Positions 9,215 through 17,534 of a DNA stretch of 64,000 bases are shown here, piece after piece. The notes under the pieces were generated by a model that was given only the letters and a program-made list of their open reading frames with translations, was not told where the DNA came from and did no database searches. Every line of letters begins with the position of its first letter. Within the stretch, counting starts at the first letter, position 1. The stretch lies in the NCBI GenBank assembly GCA_963792915.1, contig CAWBYD010000004.1:124001-188000 (forward strand), read 5' to 3'. The stretch comes from Solirubrobacter sp963792915 (GTDB lineage Bacteria > Actinomycetota > Thermoleophilia > Solirubrobacterales > Solirubrobacteraceae). The position numbers were made by a program, and so were the translations under genes.

Positions 9215-10321
9215 ATGCCCCGCCCTTCCACGCGCGCCGTCGCCGCCCTCGAGGCCATCGAGCACCTGGGAACCCGCGAGCTGTCCGCCCAGGAGCTGAT
9301 CGAGGCACTCGTCCAGCGCATCGTCGGCGTGATCGAGGTCGACGGCTTCTTCGCCGGCGCGACCGATCCCGACACCGGCTTCTGCCTCGGCGCGGGCATG
9401 GTCTTCAACTACGCCCACGAGGTCTGCAACCCGTTCTGGGAGCACGAGTTCCTGGTCCCGGACTTCAACAAGTTCTCGGACCTGACGCCGGCCGATCCCG
9501 TCGCCGACCTGCGGCTGGCGACCGGCGGCCGGCTCACTCGCAGCGCGCGCTACCGCACGCTGAACGCGATCTCCGGGCTCGCCGAGGAGCTGCGCGGCGT
9601 GTTCTTCGCCGGCGGCCGTCCGTGGGGGACGCTGCAGCTCAGCCGCCACGACGGCGGCGCGCCGTTCAGCGAGTCAGAGCGGGCGTTCCTGCGCGCGGTC
9701 GCGCCGCTGGCCGGCGCGGCGCTGCGGCGCGCGCTGCTCGAGGAGCCGGCGCGCACCGACCCGAGCCGCGGGCCGGGTGTCGTGATCCTGGGCGAGGACG
9801 GCGCCGTGCTGAGCGCGACCGGCGAGGCCGACGCGTGGCTCGCAGAGCTCTCCTCGGGCTGGGATCACGCCGGCTACGACATCCTGATCCACCCGGAGCT
9901 GCTGCTGATGTCGCTCTCTACGCTCGACGATGGCCCACGGCGGGTGCGGCTGCGGACCCGCAACGGCACGTGGCTGGTCGCGCACGCGGCGGCGCTCTCC
10001 GGTTCGCGCCAGGTCGCGCTCGTGATCGAGCCGGCCAAGGCCTCGGAGATCGCGCCGATCGTCGTCGAGGCCTACGGGCTGACGCCGCGCGAGGTCGAGG
10101 TCACGCGGTTGGTCGCGCGCGGGCTCAGCACCGACGAGATCACGGCGACGCTGCATCTCTCGCGCCACACCGTGCGCGACCACCTGAAGGCGATCTTCGA
10201 GAAGGTCGGCGTGTCCTCGCGCGGCGAGCTGACGTCGAAGCTGTTCGCCGAGCACTACCACCCGGCGCTCGAGGGTGCGATCCAGGAGTCCTGGGAGCGC
10301 ACCGCCGCGCGCGCCGGTTAG
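9215..10321 (+). CDS. GAF-domain LuxR-type transcriptional regulator
   Basis: A 368-residue regulator with a GAF-like sensor region (about residues 20-170), a middle PAS-like segment (about 180-280) and a C-terminal LuxR helix-turn-helix (LTPREVEVTRLVARGLSTDE followed by HLSRHTVRDHLKAIFEKVGV). The start was set at ATG 9215 behind GGGAGAG; an upstream ATG at 9077 would run through the intergenic region and has no ribosome site. It is divergent from the FAD oxidase, so regulation of that gene is plausible. Its stop overlaps the convergent thioredoxin stop by 4 nt. The ligand is unknown. Confidence 0.88.
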   Translation: MPRPSTRAVAALEAIEHLGTRELSAQELIEALVQRIVGVIEVDGFFAGATDPDTGFCLGAGMVFNYAHEVCNPFWEHEFLVPDFNKFSDLTPADPVADLRLATGGRLTRSARYRTLNAISGLAEELRGVFFAGGRPWGTLQLSRHDGGAPFSESERAFLRAVAPLAGAALRRALLEEPARTDPSRGPGVVILGEDGAVLSATGEADAWLAELSSGWDHAGYDILIHPELLLMSLSTLDDGPRRVRLRTRNGTWLVAHAAALSGSRQVALVIEPAKASEIAPIVVEAYGLTPREVEVTRLVARGLSTDEITATLHLSRHTVRDHLKAIFEKVGVSSRGELTSKLFAEHYHPALEGAIQESWERTAARAG

Positions 10322-10644
10322 GCGAGCGCGGGCTCGAGCTCTGAGACGATGCGCTTCTTGGGCATCGCGCCCTGGATCCGCTTGGCCTCCTGGCCGTTGC
10401 GGAACAGGATCATCGTCGGGATCGCGAGCACCTGGTACTGCGCCGCCGTCTGCTGGTTGTCGTCGACGTTGAGCTTGACGATCCGCAGATCCTCACGCTC
10501 GCCGGCGATCTCCTCCAGCGCGGGGGCGACAACGCGGCACGGCCCACACCACGGCGCCCAGAAGTCCACCAACACGGGGGTCTCGTTCTCGAGCACCTCC
10601 GCCTGGAAGTTGGTGTCCGTCACGTCGGTGATGTTCTCTGCCAT
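10318..10644 (-). CDS. trxA: Thioredoxin
   Basis: A 108-residue single-domain thioredoxin with the active site WCGPC at residues 32-36, the conserved buried Asp in VLVDFWAPW, and the cis-proline loop AIPTMILF. It reduces protein disulfides in the cytoplasm. Length and all motifs are those of canonical TrxA. A start at 10644 is supported by GGAGG-like sequence upstream on the minus strand. No thioredoxin reductase is in the window. The gene is convergent with the GAF-LuxR regulator, sharing 4 bp. Confidence 0.96.
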   Translation of the reverse strand: MAENITDVTDTNFQAEVLENETPVLVDFWAPWCGPCRVVAPALEEIAGEREDLRIVKLNVDDNQQTAAQYQVLAIPTMILFRNGQEAKRIQGAMPKKRIVSELEPALA

Positions 10645-10685
10645 GGTTCCTCCGGTCGTCTCGCTTCACAAAGTATAGCGGCGGA

Positions 10686-11384
10686 TCAGCGCGCCAGCGC
10701 GTGCAGCACGTGGGGGGTGACCCACGTCTCCACGGTGGCCGCACAGACCAGCAGCGGCACGGCGAGGGCTGTCGTCGCGATCGTCGCGGCGAGCAGATCG
10801 TTCCAGCGTCCGCGGCGGCTCGCGATGGTCCAGGCGGCGAGCGGGAGGAAGAGCGCGAACAGCTCCGGGAGCGCGTGCGGCATCAGCGCCACGAGCAGCA
10901 CCGCCGTGGGGCGGTGCACCGTCGCGGCGAGGTCGGCCGTGCCACGTCCCAGCGCGTAGGCCTGGGTGACGAGCGAGAACAGCGTGGCGAGCGTCACGAA
11001 GCCGATCGCCAGCGGCCCGGCCTGCTCGTGCAGCCGCCGGACCGCGCCCTTGTAGCCCTTCGCGACCTCGGGCAGCGACGAGCCCGCCATGAAGCCCGCG
11101 AGACAGGCGAGCGAATGCAGGGCCAGCACCACGCCGTTGCGCTCGAGCACGAACTGGAAGTCGGCCCAGGTCGCCGGCCGGCTGAGCCCGGGGTAGATGT
11201 AGTCGCTCGGGTCCGCGGCGGTGAAGCGCGCGATCACCCACGTGGCGGCGAGCAGCAGCGCGGTCACCGCGAGCGAGCCGACCGTCCACGGCCCGAGCGC
11301 CGGCCACGGGTCGGCGTTCCAGCGGCGCAGCGTCGCGCGCGTCTCGTCCCAGCCCCGGACCAGGGCGAGATGTTCGGACCTCAT
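10686..11384 (-). CDS. SpoIIM-like integral membrane protein
   Basis: A 232-residue protein with about five hydrophobic segments. The N-terminal tail is followed by one helix (residues about 35-52), then helices near 85-100, 118-140, 155-185 and 200-225. The helix with MPHALPELFALFLPLAAW resembles the PHG-x-E-L helix of the SpoIIM/DUF95 family. SpoIIM-type proteins outside spore formers have no settled role. It overlaps the upstream glycosyltransferase gene by ATGA, so the two are co-translated; a link to envelope polyprenol-sugar metabolism is inference. The family call is moderate. Confidence 0.65.
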   Translation of the reverse strand: MRSEHLALVRGWDETRATLRRWNADPWPALGPWTVGSLAVTALLLAATWVIARFTAADPSDYIYPGLSRPATWADFQFVLERNGVVLALHSLACLAGFMAGSSLPEVAKGYKGAVRRLHEQAGPLAIGFVTLATLFSLVTQAYALGRGTADLAATVHRPTAVLLVALMPHALPELFALFLPLAAWTIASRRGRWNDLLAATIATTALAVPLLVCAATVETWVTPHVLHALAR

Positions 11385-12157
11385 GCATCCATGGATCGGC
11401 AGCCGCCGGGCGTTTCCGTAGCGAGCGCGGCGGGCCAGGGCCGCCAGCGGCGCGGGCCGAAGCGCAGCGCGGGAACGCGCCACGCCGCCTCGAGCGCGAT
11501 CCGCGCCGACATCTTCGATTCGCCGAGCCGGCGCTCGCGAAAGCGGATCGGGACCTCGACCACGGACAACCCCAGCGACAGGACGCGCCACGTCAGCTCG
11601 ACCTGGAACGCGTAGCCCTGCGCGCCCGCGCTGGAGGCGTCGACGGCGCGCAGCGCGCCCGCCCGGAAGCACTTGAAGCCGCCGGTGAGGTCATGCACGC
11701 CGACGCCGAGCACGCGCCGCGCGTAGCCGCAGCCGGCGCGCGAGAGCACGCGCCGCTTGAGATCCCAGTTCTCGATCCCGCCGCCGGCGACGTAGCGCGA
11801 GCCCAGCACGAGGTCGGCGCCGTCGTGCGCCGCCGCGAGCAGCCGCGGCAGGTCCGCCGGATCGTGCGAGAGGTCGGCGTCCATCTCGATCACGTAGCCG
11901 GCGCCCGCGTCCAGCGAATGCGCGAAGCCGGCCGTGTAGGCACGGCCGATCCCGGCCTTGAGCGGGCGGTGCAGGACGTGCAGGCGCGGATCCCCGAGCG
12001 CCAGCGCGTCGGCCAGCTCACCGGTGCCGTCGCGCGAGTTGTCGTCGACGACCAGCACGTGCGCGGCGGGCGCGGCCGCGCGGATGCCGCCCACGACAGC
12101 CTCGAGGTTCTCGGCTTCGTCGTAGGTCGGAAGGATCACCCAGACGGAGCCGTCCAT
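11381..12157 (-). CDS. Polyprenol monophosphomannose synthase-like glycosyltransferase (GT2)
   Basis: A 258-residue GT-A enzyme with VILPTYDEAENL at the start, VVDDNSRDGTGE (nucleotide-sugar binding), and MDADLSHDP as the DxD metal site. The GGFKCFR and RFRERRLGESKM segments are characteristic of dolichol-phosphate mannose synthases of the actinobacterial Ppm1 type without the C-terminal membrane domain. It would make polyprenyl-phosphate-mannose for protein O-mannosylation or lipoglycans; a GT39 enzyme able to use such donors is at 26561-28282. Start ATG 12157 was preferred over 12184 because the family begins right before the beta-strand and a -10 element lies 10 nt upstream. Confidence 0.85.
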   Translation of the reverse strand: MDGSVWVILPTYDEAENLEAVVGGIRAAAPAAHVLVVDDNSRDGTGELADALALGDPRLHVLHRPLKAGIGRAYTAGFAHSLDAGAGYVIEMDADLSHDPADLPRLLAAAHDGADLVLGSRYVAGGGIENWDLKRRVLSRAGCGYARRVLGVGVHDLTGGFKCFRAGALRAVDASSAGAQGYAFQVELTWRVLSLGLSVVEVPIRFRERRLGESKMSARIALEAAWRVPALRFGPRRWRPWPAALATETPGGCRSMDA

Positions 12158-12167
12158 GACGGCCGCG

Positions 12168-12174
12168 TAGGTTA
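12168..12174. promoter_or_regulatory. Shared symmetric -10 element for divergent ppm-like gene and polX
   Basis: The 7-mer TAGGTTA reads as TAGGTT on the plus strand (9 nt before the polX ATG) and TAACCT on the minus strand (10 nt before the glycosyltransferase ATG). Both fit TANNNT and both would give leaderless or near-leaderless transcripts. It is the same arrangement as at 17149 and 51216. Confidence 0.5.
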
Positions 12175-12182
12175 ACGGGGGC

Positions 12183-13913
12183 ATGAAGACGAACGCCGAG
12201 ATCGCTGCCGCCTTCGACGAGCTGGGGGATCTCTACGAGCTCGACGGGGCGGTGTCCTACCGCGTCATCGCCTACCGCACGGCCGCCAAGGCCGTGCGCG
12301 ACGCCTCCGTGTCGATCATGGCCCTCACCCGCGAGGGCAAGGTCACGTCGCTGCCGGGCATCGGGAAGACGCTCGAGGAGAAGCTCAAGGCGCTCGACGA
12401 GACCGGTGACATCCCCGCCGCCCAGAAGCTGCGCGCCAAGTTCCCGGCCGGGCTGATCGCGGTCATGCACCTGCCGGGGTTCGGCCCCAAGCGGGCTCGG
12501 CTGCTCTACGAGGAGCTCGGCGTCGATTCGCTGGAGTCGCTGCGCGAGCGGGCCGAGGCGGGGCAGATCCGCAAGATCCGCGGGCTCGGCGCGCGCGTGG
12601 AGGAGAACCTGCTGCGCGTGCTGGCTGAACAGGAGGACGGAGGCGGGCCCGCGCCGCGCGTCCTGCTCTCGCGCGCGCTCACGGTCGCCGAGCAGATCGC
12701 GGGCGCGCTGCGCGATCACCCCGCGTCCGAGCGCGTGGAGATCGCGGGCTCGCTGCGCCGGATGGCGGACTCGGCGAAGGACATCGACATCATCGCCACG
12801 GCCTCCGATCCACTCACCCTGACCTCGACGCTGGCCGAGCTGCCGCTGGTCGAGTCCGTGCTCTCCTCCGGCGAGGCGGGCGCGCGCGTGATGACGCACT
12901 CGGGCATGAAGGTCGACCTGCGAGTCGTCGCGCCGGACCAGTTCGGCAACGTGCTCCAGCACTTCACCGGCGCCAAGGCGCACAACGTGCAGCTGCGCGA
13001 GGCCGCCGTGCGGCGGGGGCTGCACGTGTCCGAGTACGGGATCCTCGACGACGAGACCGGCGAGACGACGCGCTGCGCGACCGAGGAGGCGGTCTACGAG
13101 CGGCTCGGGCTGGCGTGGATCCCGCCGGAGCTGCGCGAAGGGCGGGGGGAGCTCGAGGCCGCGCTGAAGGGCACGCTGCCGCAACTGGTCGAGCTCGGTG
13201 ACCTGCGCGGCGACCTGCACTGCCACACGACGCTCTCCGACGGCCGCCAGAGCGCCGAGGCGATGGTCCAGGCGGCGGCTGCCCGCGGCTGGGAGTACGT
13301 CGCGCTGACCGACCACTCGGCCTCGCACGGGTTCGGCGACCACGTGACCGACGAGGCGCTCGAGGCGCGGATCGAGGAGGTCGCGACCCTCAACGAGCGC
13401 CACGAGATCCAGGTGCTGGCGGGCACCGAGGTCAACATCCACCCGGACGGGTCGCTGGACTACCCGGACGAGCTGCTGGCGCGGCTGGACTGGGTCATCG
13501 CCTCGATCCACACGTCGTTCGGGATGGACGAGGCGGCGATGACCGACCGCATGATCGCCGCGATCGAGCACCCCTGGGTCGACGCGATCGGCCACCCCAC
13601 CGGGCGCAAGATCGAGACGCGTCCGCCCTACGCGCTCGATATGACGCGCGTGATCGAGGCGGCGGCGGGCACGGGCACGATGATCGAGATCAACGCCGCG
13701 CCGGATCGCCGCGATCTCAACGAGGTGCACGCCCGTGCGGCCGCCGCGGCCGGCGTGATGATCCTCGTCGACTCCGACGCCCACTCGGCGCGCAACTTCG
13801 ACCTGCTGCGCTATGGGATCGCGACCGCGCGGCGGGCGTGGCTGACGCCGGCCCAGGTGGCGAACACGCGCCGGTGGGCGGAGTTCGCGGCGCTGCGCAA
13901 GCGCGCGTCATGA
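12183..13913 (+). CDS. polX: DNA polymerase X family with C-terminal PHP domain
   Basis: A 576-residue repair polymerase. The N-terminal helix-hairpin-helix region (SLPGIGKTLEEKLKAL, HLPGFGPKRARLLYEEL) binds DNA. The nucleotidyltransferase core has EIAGSLRRM and the catalytic pair in KDIDIIATA plus the third aspartate in KVDLRVV. The C-terminal PHP phosphoesterase carries the metal-binding set GDLHCHTTLSDG, LTDHSASH, GTEVNIHPDG, SIHTSF and DSDAHSA, expected to give 3'-5' exonuclease/AP-endonuclease activity. Length and domain order are normal for bacterial PolX. It acts in base excision and gap repair. Confidence 0.95.
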   Translation: MKTNAEIAAAFDELGDLYELDGAVSYRVIAYRTAAKAVRDASVSIMALTREGKVTSLPGIGKTLEEKLKALDETGDIPAAQKLRAKFPAGLIAVMHLPGFGPKRARLLYEELGVDSLESLRERAEAGQIRKIRGLGARVEENLLRVLAEQEDGGGPAPRVLLSRALTVAEQIAGALRDHPASERVEIAGSLRRMADSAKDIDIIATASDPLTLTSTLAELPLVESVLSSGEAGARVMTHSGMKVDLRVVAPDQFGNVLQHFTGAKAHNVQLREAAVRRGLHVSEYGILDDETGETTRCATEEAVYERLGLAWIPPELREGRGELEAALKGTLPQLVELGDLRGDLHCHTTLSDGRQSAEAMVQAAAARGWEYVALTDHSASHGFGDHVTDEALEARIEEVATLNERHEIQVLAGTEVNIHPDGSLDYPDELLARLDWVIASIHTSFGMDEAAMTDRMIAAIEHPWVDAIGHPTGRKIETRPPYALDMTRVIEAAAGTGTMIEINAAPDRRDLNEVHARAAAAAGVMILVDSDAHSARNFDLLRYGIATARRAWLTPAQVANTRRWAEFAALRKRAS

Positions 13914-13933
13914 CCCAGAGGGTCACGACGCGA

Positions 13934-13959
13934 GGGGCGCTCGCCTAACGGCTCGCCCC
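13934..13959. terminator. Hairpin between convergent polX and GT4 genes
   Basis: GGGGCG (13934-13939) pairs with CGCCCC (13954-13959), with an inner GCC/GGC stem. It sits in the 82-bp gap between two convergent genes and could end transcription both ways. There is no clear T-tract. Confidence 0.5.
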
Positions 13960-13995
13960 CGCCGCTCCCAGCCTCCACTCGTGAGGCAAGTGCAC

Positions 13996-15066
13996 TCACA
14001 ACAGCCGCGGCAGGAGCTGCTCGGCGACGACGCGGTCGACGGCCGCGGGCGTCAGCGGCTCGAGCGCGATCCGCGCCTCCTCGGCGTAGACCGGCGAGGG
14101 GTCGTCGAGCGCGGTGCGCACGTCGAGCGCGTCGCCGACCAGCCGCGGGTCGAGCGCGCGGGCGATTGGCAGCGCCGCGTACGGTCCCGGCGCGTGGGCG
14201 GTGACGAGCACGCACCCGTCGGCAAGCGCCTCGAGCTGCGCGATGCCGTAGTCCTCGCGCCGCGGGGCGGAAAGGAACACGCGTGCGCGCCGCAGCAGCG
14301 CGCGGTACTCGCCGCGCTCGAGCAGGCCGGCGAAGCGCACCGCTGGCCCGCCGCCCGCCCCGCGGGCGCGGCGAGAGCGCGGCGCGGCGCCGCTCGCGCC
14401 GCGCCCGCCCACCCCTACGCGCACGCCCGACGCCGCCTCCGCCGCGGCGAGCCAGGGCGCGCCCGCGGCCTCGTCCAGCCCGGCCACGACCAGCTCCTCG
14501 TCCGGGCGCCCCGCCCGCAGCCAGGCGGCGAGCACGCGGTCCAGGCCCTTCTTGGACGGGTTCGCGCCGTACGTGATCGCCGCGATGTCGCGCTCGCCCG
14601 CCGGCCCCGACGGCGCCACCGCGACGGGCACGATCACCGCGGCGGCGCGCGGGCGCGGCGCCTCGGCCAGCCCGCCTTCGCTCCACGGCACGAGCAGCGG
14701 CGTGCGCGCGAAGCGGTGCCGCTCGGCCGGGCGCTGCCAGAGCCCGTGGCGCCCCGGGCGGTTGCCGGCGGCCGGCGCGTCGAAGCGGATCGCGCCGCGC
14801 CGCGGCGCGAGCAGCGCCGCCGTCGTGGACGAGTACATGACGGCGCGCGGGCGGTAGGCGGAGATCGCCTCGCGTGCGGCGCGGCGCGCATTCAGCGCCC
14901 ACGCCAGCTCGAGCGCCGCGAGCGTTCGCAGCTCGGGCGGCCGCGCGGCCGCGGCGACTTCCACGTCCGCGCCGGCGCGGCGCAGCGAGGCGGCGAGCTC
15001 GGCGTCGGCCTCGCGCAGCCCCGCCGTGCCGCCGAGGGAGACGATCAGCACGTCGGCGCGGGGCAT
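13996..15066 (-). CDS. Glycosyltransferase family 4-like protein
   Basis: A 356-residue GT-B-fold enzyme. The N-terminal Rossmann half begins ADVLIVSLGGTAGLREAD; the C-terminal half has AAITYGANPSKKGLDRVLAA (the strand-helix that opens the nucleotide-sugar domain) and SAPRREDYGIAQLEALADGC, the E-x7-E type segment that binds the sugar nucleotide in GT4 enzymes. The middle (residues about 215-245) holds a low-complexity Arg/Gly/Ala stretch that may be an expansion. Acceptor and donor are unknown. It starts 22 bp from a divergent ACT-RidA gene with a possible shared -10 between them. Confidence 0.75.
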   Translation of the reverse strand: MPRADVLIVSLGGTAGLREADAELAASLRRAGADVEVAAAARPPELRTLAALELAWALNARRAAREAISAYRPRAVMYSSTTAALLAPRRGAIRFDAPAAGNRPGRHGLWQRPAERHRFARTPLLVPWSEGGLAEAPRPRAAAVIVPVAVAPSGPAGERDIAAITYGANPSKKGLDRVLAAWLRAGRPDEELVVAGLDEAAGAPWLAAAEAASGVRVGVGGRGASGAAPRSRRARGAGGGPAVRFAGLLERGEYRALLRRARVFLSAPRREDYGIAQLEALADGCVLVTAHAPGPYAALPIARALDPRLVGDALDVRTALDDPSPVYAEEARIALEPLTPAAVDRVVAEQLLPRLL

Positions 15067-15088
15067 CGGCCTGGCATTCTGGCGGGCC

Positions 15089-15874
15089 ATGGAGATCGAA
15101 GTCCTGCCCGAGACCCTCAGCGTGTGCCGGCTGCGCGCCTCAGACCGCGTCCCGTCGTGGGCGCTCGAGCTCCACGAGGGCTTCGTCTCGGTCACCCGCA
15201 CGGCCGACGAGCTCTCGATCGTGTGCCCCGAGGAGGCGGTCCCGCCGGACACGACCGTCGAGGAGGGCTGGCGCGCGCTCAAGGTCGTGGGGCCGATCCC
15301 GTTCGAGACCACCGGCGTGCTCGCGGGCATCGCGGCGCCGCTGGCCGCCGCGGGCATCTCGATCTTCGCGATCGCCACCTACGACACCGACTACGTCCTG
15401 GTCAAGGCCGACCAGCTCGAGCGCGCGCTCGCCGCGCTGCGCGAGCCGGCGCAGCGCATCTCGTCCGGCTCGCCGTACGAGCCCGCGATCGGGTTCTCGC
15501 GCGCGCTGCGCATCGGCGACCGCGTGCTCGTCTCGGGCACGACCCCCGTGATGCCCGACGGGAGCTGTCCCGAGGGCACGCTCGCCCAGGCGCGCCGCTG
15601 CTGGGAGATCGTCGGTGCCGCGCTCGGCGAGGCGGGCGCCTCGTTCCGCGATGTCGTGCGCACGCGCACCTTCCTCACGCCCGGCGCCGACGAGCAGGGG
15701 GCGATGACGGCGCACGGGGAGGTGTTCAAGTCCGTCCGGCCGGCCTCGACGATGCTCCGCGTCCACTCGCTGCTCGACCCGAGGTGGACGGTCGAGGTCG
15801 AAGCGGAGGCGGTGCTGTCGGCGCGCGGACCGGCTACGGACGCAAGAAATCTCCGCCCCAGCCGGGCGTCCTGA
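15089..15874 (+). CDS. ACT domain-RidA (YjgF) fusion protein
   Basis: A 261-residue fusion. Residues 1-125 form a paired-ACT module of the CASTOR/COG3603 kind (ALELHEGFVSVTRTADELSI, GPIPFETTGVLAGIAAPLA, IFAIATYDTDYVLVK), a type that binds amino acids. Residues about 130-250 are a RidA/YjgF domain (GFSRALRIGDRVLVSGTTPV, DVVRTRTFLT, RPASTMLRV, WTVEVEAEAV). RidA proteins hydrolyse reactive enamine/imine intermediates from PLP enzymes. The ACT part could make the deaminase respond to amino-acid supply; that is inference. The linkage is within one uninterrupted frame with no internal start, so it is a real fusion. Its 3' end overlaps the convergent membrane-protein gene by 41 bp. Confidence 0.85.
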   Translation: MEIEVLPETLSVCRLRASDRVPSWALELHEGFVSVTRTADELSIVCPEEAVPPDTTVEEGWRALKVVGPIPFETTGVLAGIAAPLAAAGISIFAIATYDTDYVLVKADQLERALAALREPAQRISSGSPYEPAIGFSRALRIGDRVLVSGTTPVMPDGSCPEGTLAQARRCWEIVGAALGEAGASFRDVVRTRTFLTPGADEQGAMTAHGEVFKSVRPASTMLRVHSLLDPRWTVEVEAEAVLSARGPATDARNLRPSRAS

Positions 15875-16346
15875 CGAGCCGGATCGGCTGCCAGGGCGAG
15901 GTCTTGTCGACGTAGAAGCGCACGCCGTCGCGCTCCTCGATCGCCGCGACGGCCGACTCCTGGCGGCGCCACGCGAGCGCCCAGATGATCGCGAAGCCCG
16001 CGGCGATCCCGCCCACCTGCGCGAAGAAGAACGACAGTACGGCCGCGCCGAACGTGGCCAGCAGCAGCGGCCAGAGCCGGTTGGCGATCGTTCGGCCCGG
16101 CTGCAGCTCGGGCAGCAGCGTCTCCGAGCGCGCCGTCGCAAGCAGGTTGGTGATCGCCGGCGAGGCGCGGTCGCGGCCCCCGAGCGTGATCCCGATCAGC
16201 GTCGAGAGCGCCCACCACACCGCTGTGACGTAGGCCGCGGCCTCGGAGAGCTGGTTCGAGAGCCCGATCACCGTCAGCGCCGCCAGCAGAGTCGCTGACG
16301 CGGCGCTCAGCAGGACGGTGGCCTTGAGGAAGTCGCCGAACCTCAA
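15834..16346 (-). CDS. Hypothetical membrane protein with four predicted helices
   Basis: 170 residues. Hydrophobic helices lie near 8-28, 36-56, 90-110 and 112-128; the C-terminal 35 residues are soluble (RFYVDKTSPWQPIRLVRTPG). No recognised family. It overlaps the upstream trehalose-phosphatase gene by 4 nt (ATGA), so it is in that operon, and overlaps the convergent ACT-RidA gene at its 3' end. A link to osmotic stress is only suggested by context (otsB, mscL nearby). Confidence 0.75.
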   Translation of the reverse strand: MRFGDFLKATVLLSAASATLLAALTVIGLSNQLSEAAAYVTAVWWALSTLIGITLGGRDRASPAITNLLATARSETLLPELQPGRTIANRLWPLLLATFGAAVLSFFFAQVGGIAAGFAIIWALAWRRQESAVAAIEERDGVRFYVDKTSPWQPIRLVRTPGWGGDFLRP

Positions 16347-17143
16347 ATGAGTAGGGCGCGGAGCAGGTCCCGCACGCCTTCGGGACCGTCCACCATCGTG
16401 TCGGCCTCGTCCTGCAGCGCGGCCGGGCTCTCGTCCGAGCGCACGCCGACGCGCAGGGCGTAGTCCAGCCGCCCCATCTCCTGCAGCTCGCCCAGGCCCC
16501 GGAAGGCGTCCAGGTCCGTGACGTCGTCGCCGACGTAGACGGCGGCCGCGAGGTCCGTCTCGCGCAGCAGGTTGACCAGCCCGGCGCCCTTGTCGATCCG
16601 GATAGGCGGCCGGATCTCCAGCACCTTGCGCCCCCAGTGGGCGACGAAGCCGGCCTGCTCGGCCTGCTCGGCGACCTCCTCGACCGCCGCGAGCGCCTCA
16701 TCCTCGTCGGGCGTGCCACGCCAATGCAGGGCGGCGATCGCCTCCTTGTCCTCCATCCGCACGCGCAGACGCCGCAGCTTCTCGCCGAACGCTTCGTGGG
16801 CGAAGTCCTGCACGCGGCGCGCCCAGGCCTGGAGGTCCTGGTCGAGCACGGGGGCGATGGCGCCCGGCCGCAGCACCTCGGAGCCGTGCGAGCCGAGGTA
16901 CGCGATCGAGCCCAGCGAGACGATCCGCCGGGCATCCGAGGCGCGCCGACCCGAGACGCACGCGACGGTCCCGTAGCGGCGCGCGACTTCGATCAGTGGC
17001 CGCCGGGTCGTCTCGGGCATGTGGGCGTCGTCGGGCTGCTGCACGATCGGCGCCAGCACGCCGTCCACGTCGAGCAGCACCGCCGAGCGCTCCGGCGCGT
17101 CACGCAGCGGCCGGAGCAGATCCTCGAGCGTGGCAGAGGGCAC
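16343..17143 (-). CDS. otsB: Trehalose-6-phosphate phosphatase
   Basis: A 266-residue HAD-superfamily enzyme that removes phosphate from trehalose-6-phosphate, the last step of trehalose synthesis. Motif I is AVLLDVDGVLAPI, then VSGRRASDARRIV (motif II region), the cap, and YVGDDVTDLDAFRGL with the metal-binding aspartates. No otsA is nearby. No usable ATG precedes motif I; the GTG at 17143 lies 6 nt after CATACT on the minus strand, which fits a leaderless start and gives a normal length. It is divergent from the cupin gene and shares a symmetric -10 with it. Confidence 0.88.
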   Translation of the reverse strand: MPSATLEDLLRPLRDAPERSAVLLDVDGVLAPIVQQPDDAHMPETTRRPLIEVARRYGTVACVSGRRASDARRIVSLGSIAYLGSHGSEVLRPGAIAPVLDQDLQAWARRVQDFAHEAFGEKLRRLRVRMEDKEAIAALHWRGTPDEDEALAAVEEVAEQAEQAGFVAHWGRKVLEIRPPIRIDKGAGLVNLLRETDLAAAVYVGDDVTDLDAFRGLGELQEMGRLDYALRVGVRSDESPAALQDEADTMVDGPEGVRDLLRALLI

Positions 17144-17148
17144 GGTCC

Positions 17149-17155
17149 TAGTATG
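17149..17155. promoter_or_regulatory. Shared symmetric -10 for divergent otsB and cupin genes
   Basis: The 7-mer TAGTATG reads TAGTAT on the plus strand (8 nt before the cupin ATG at 17163) and CATACT on the minus strand (6 nt before the otsB GTG at 17143). Both genes would be leaderless. The spacing is identical to that at 51216-51222. Confidence 0.6.
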
Positions 17156-17162
17156 CCGCCAG

Positions 17163-17534
17163 ATGGATACCGAACACGGCGACGGCTGGGCCGTCGCCAG
17201 CATCGACGGCCTCGGCTCGGGCCCCGGCTTCCGCAAGATCCGCTCCGCGCTGGGCGTGACGGCCTTCGGCGTCAACGCCGTCGTGCTCCCGCCCGGGATC
17301 CAATCCGGCCGCCATTACCACGAGCGCCAGGAGGAGCTGTACATCGTGCTCTCCGGCGAGCTCGAGATGACGCTCAACGAGGAGCGGCGCGTGCTCGGCC
17401 CCGGCGGCCTGGCGCGCGTGGACGCCGCGACCGTGCGCGCGCTGCGCAACACCTCCCAGACCGAGGAGGCCGTCTACGTGTGCGTGGGCGGCGCCGGCGG
17501 CTATGTCGGGCGCGACGGCAAGCTCCCGGACTAG
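17163..17534 (+). CDS. Cupin domain protein
   Basis: A 123-residue single-domain cupin with metal motif 1 in GRHYHERQEELYIVLSGELE (two His and a Glu) and motif 2 in GPGGLARVDAATVRALRN, where the usual His is replaced by Asp/Thr-Val-Arg. No catalytic assignment is possible; relatives bind small molecules or metals. ATG 17163 is leaderless behind TAGTAT. Its stop overlaps the convergent mscL stop by 4 nt. Confidence 0.82.
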   Translation: MDTEHGDGWAVASIDGLGSGPGFRKIRSALGVTAFGVNAVVLPPGIQSGRHYHERQEELYIVLSGELEMTLNEERRVLGPGGLARVDAATVRALRNTSQTEEAVYVCVGGAGGYVGRDGKLPD

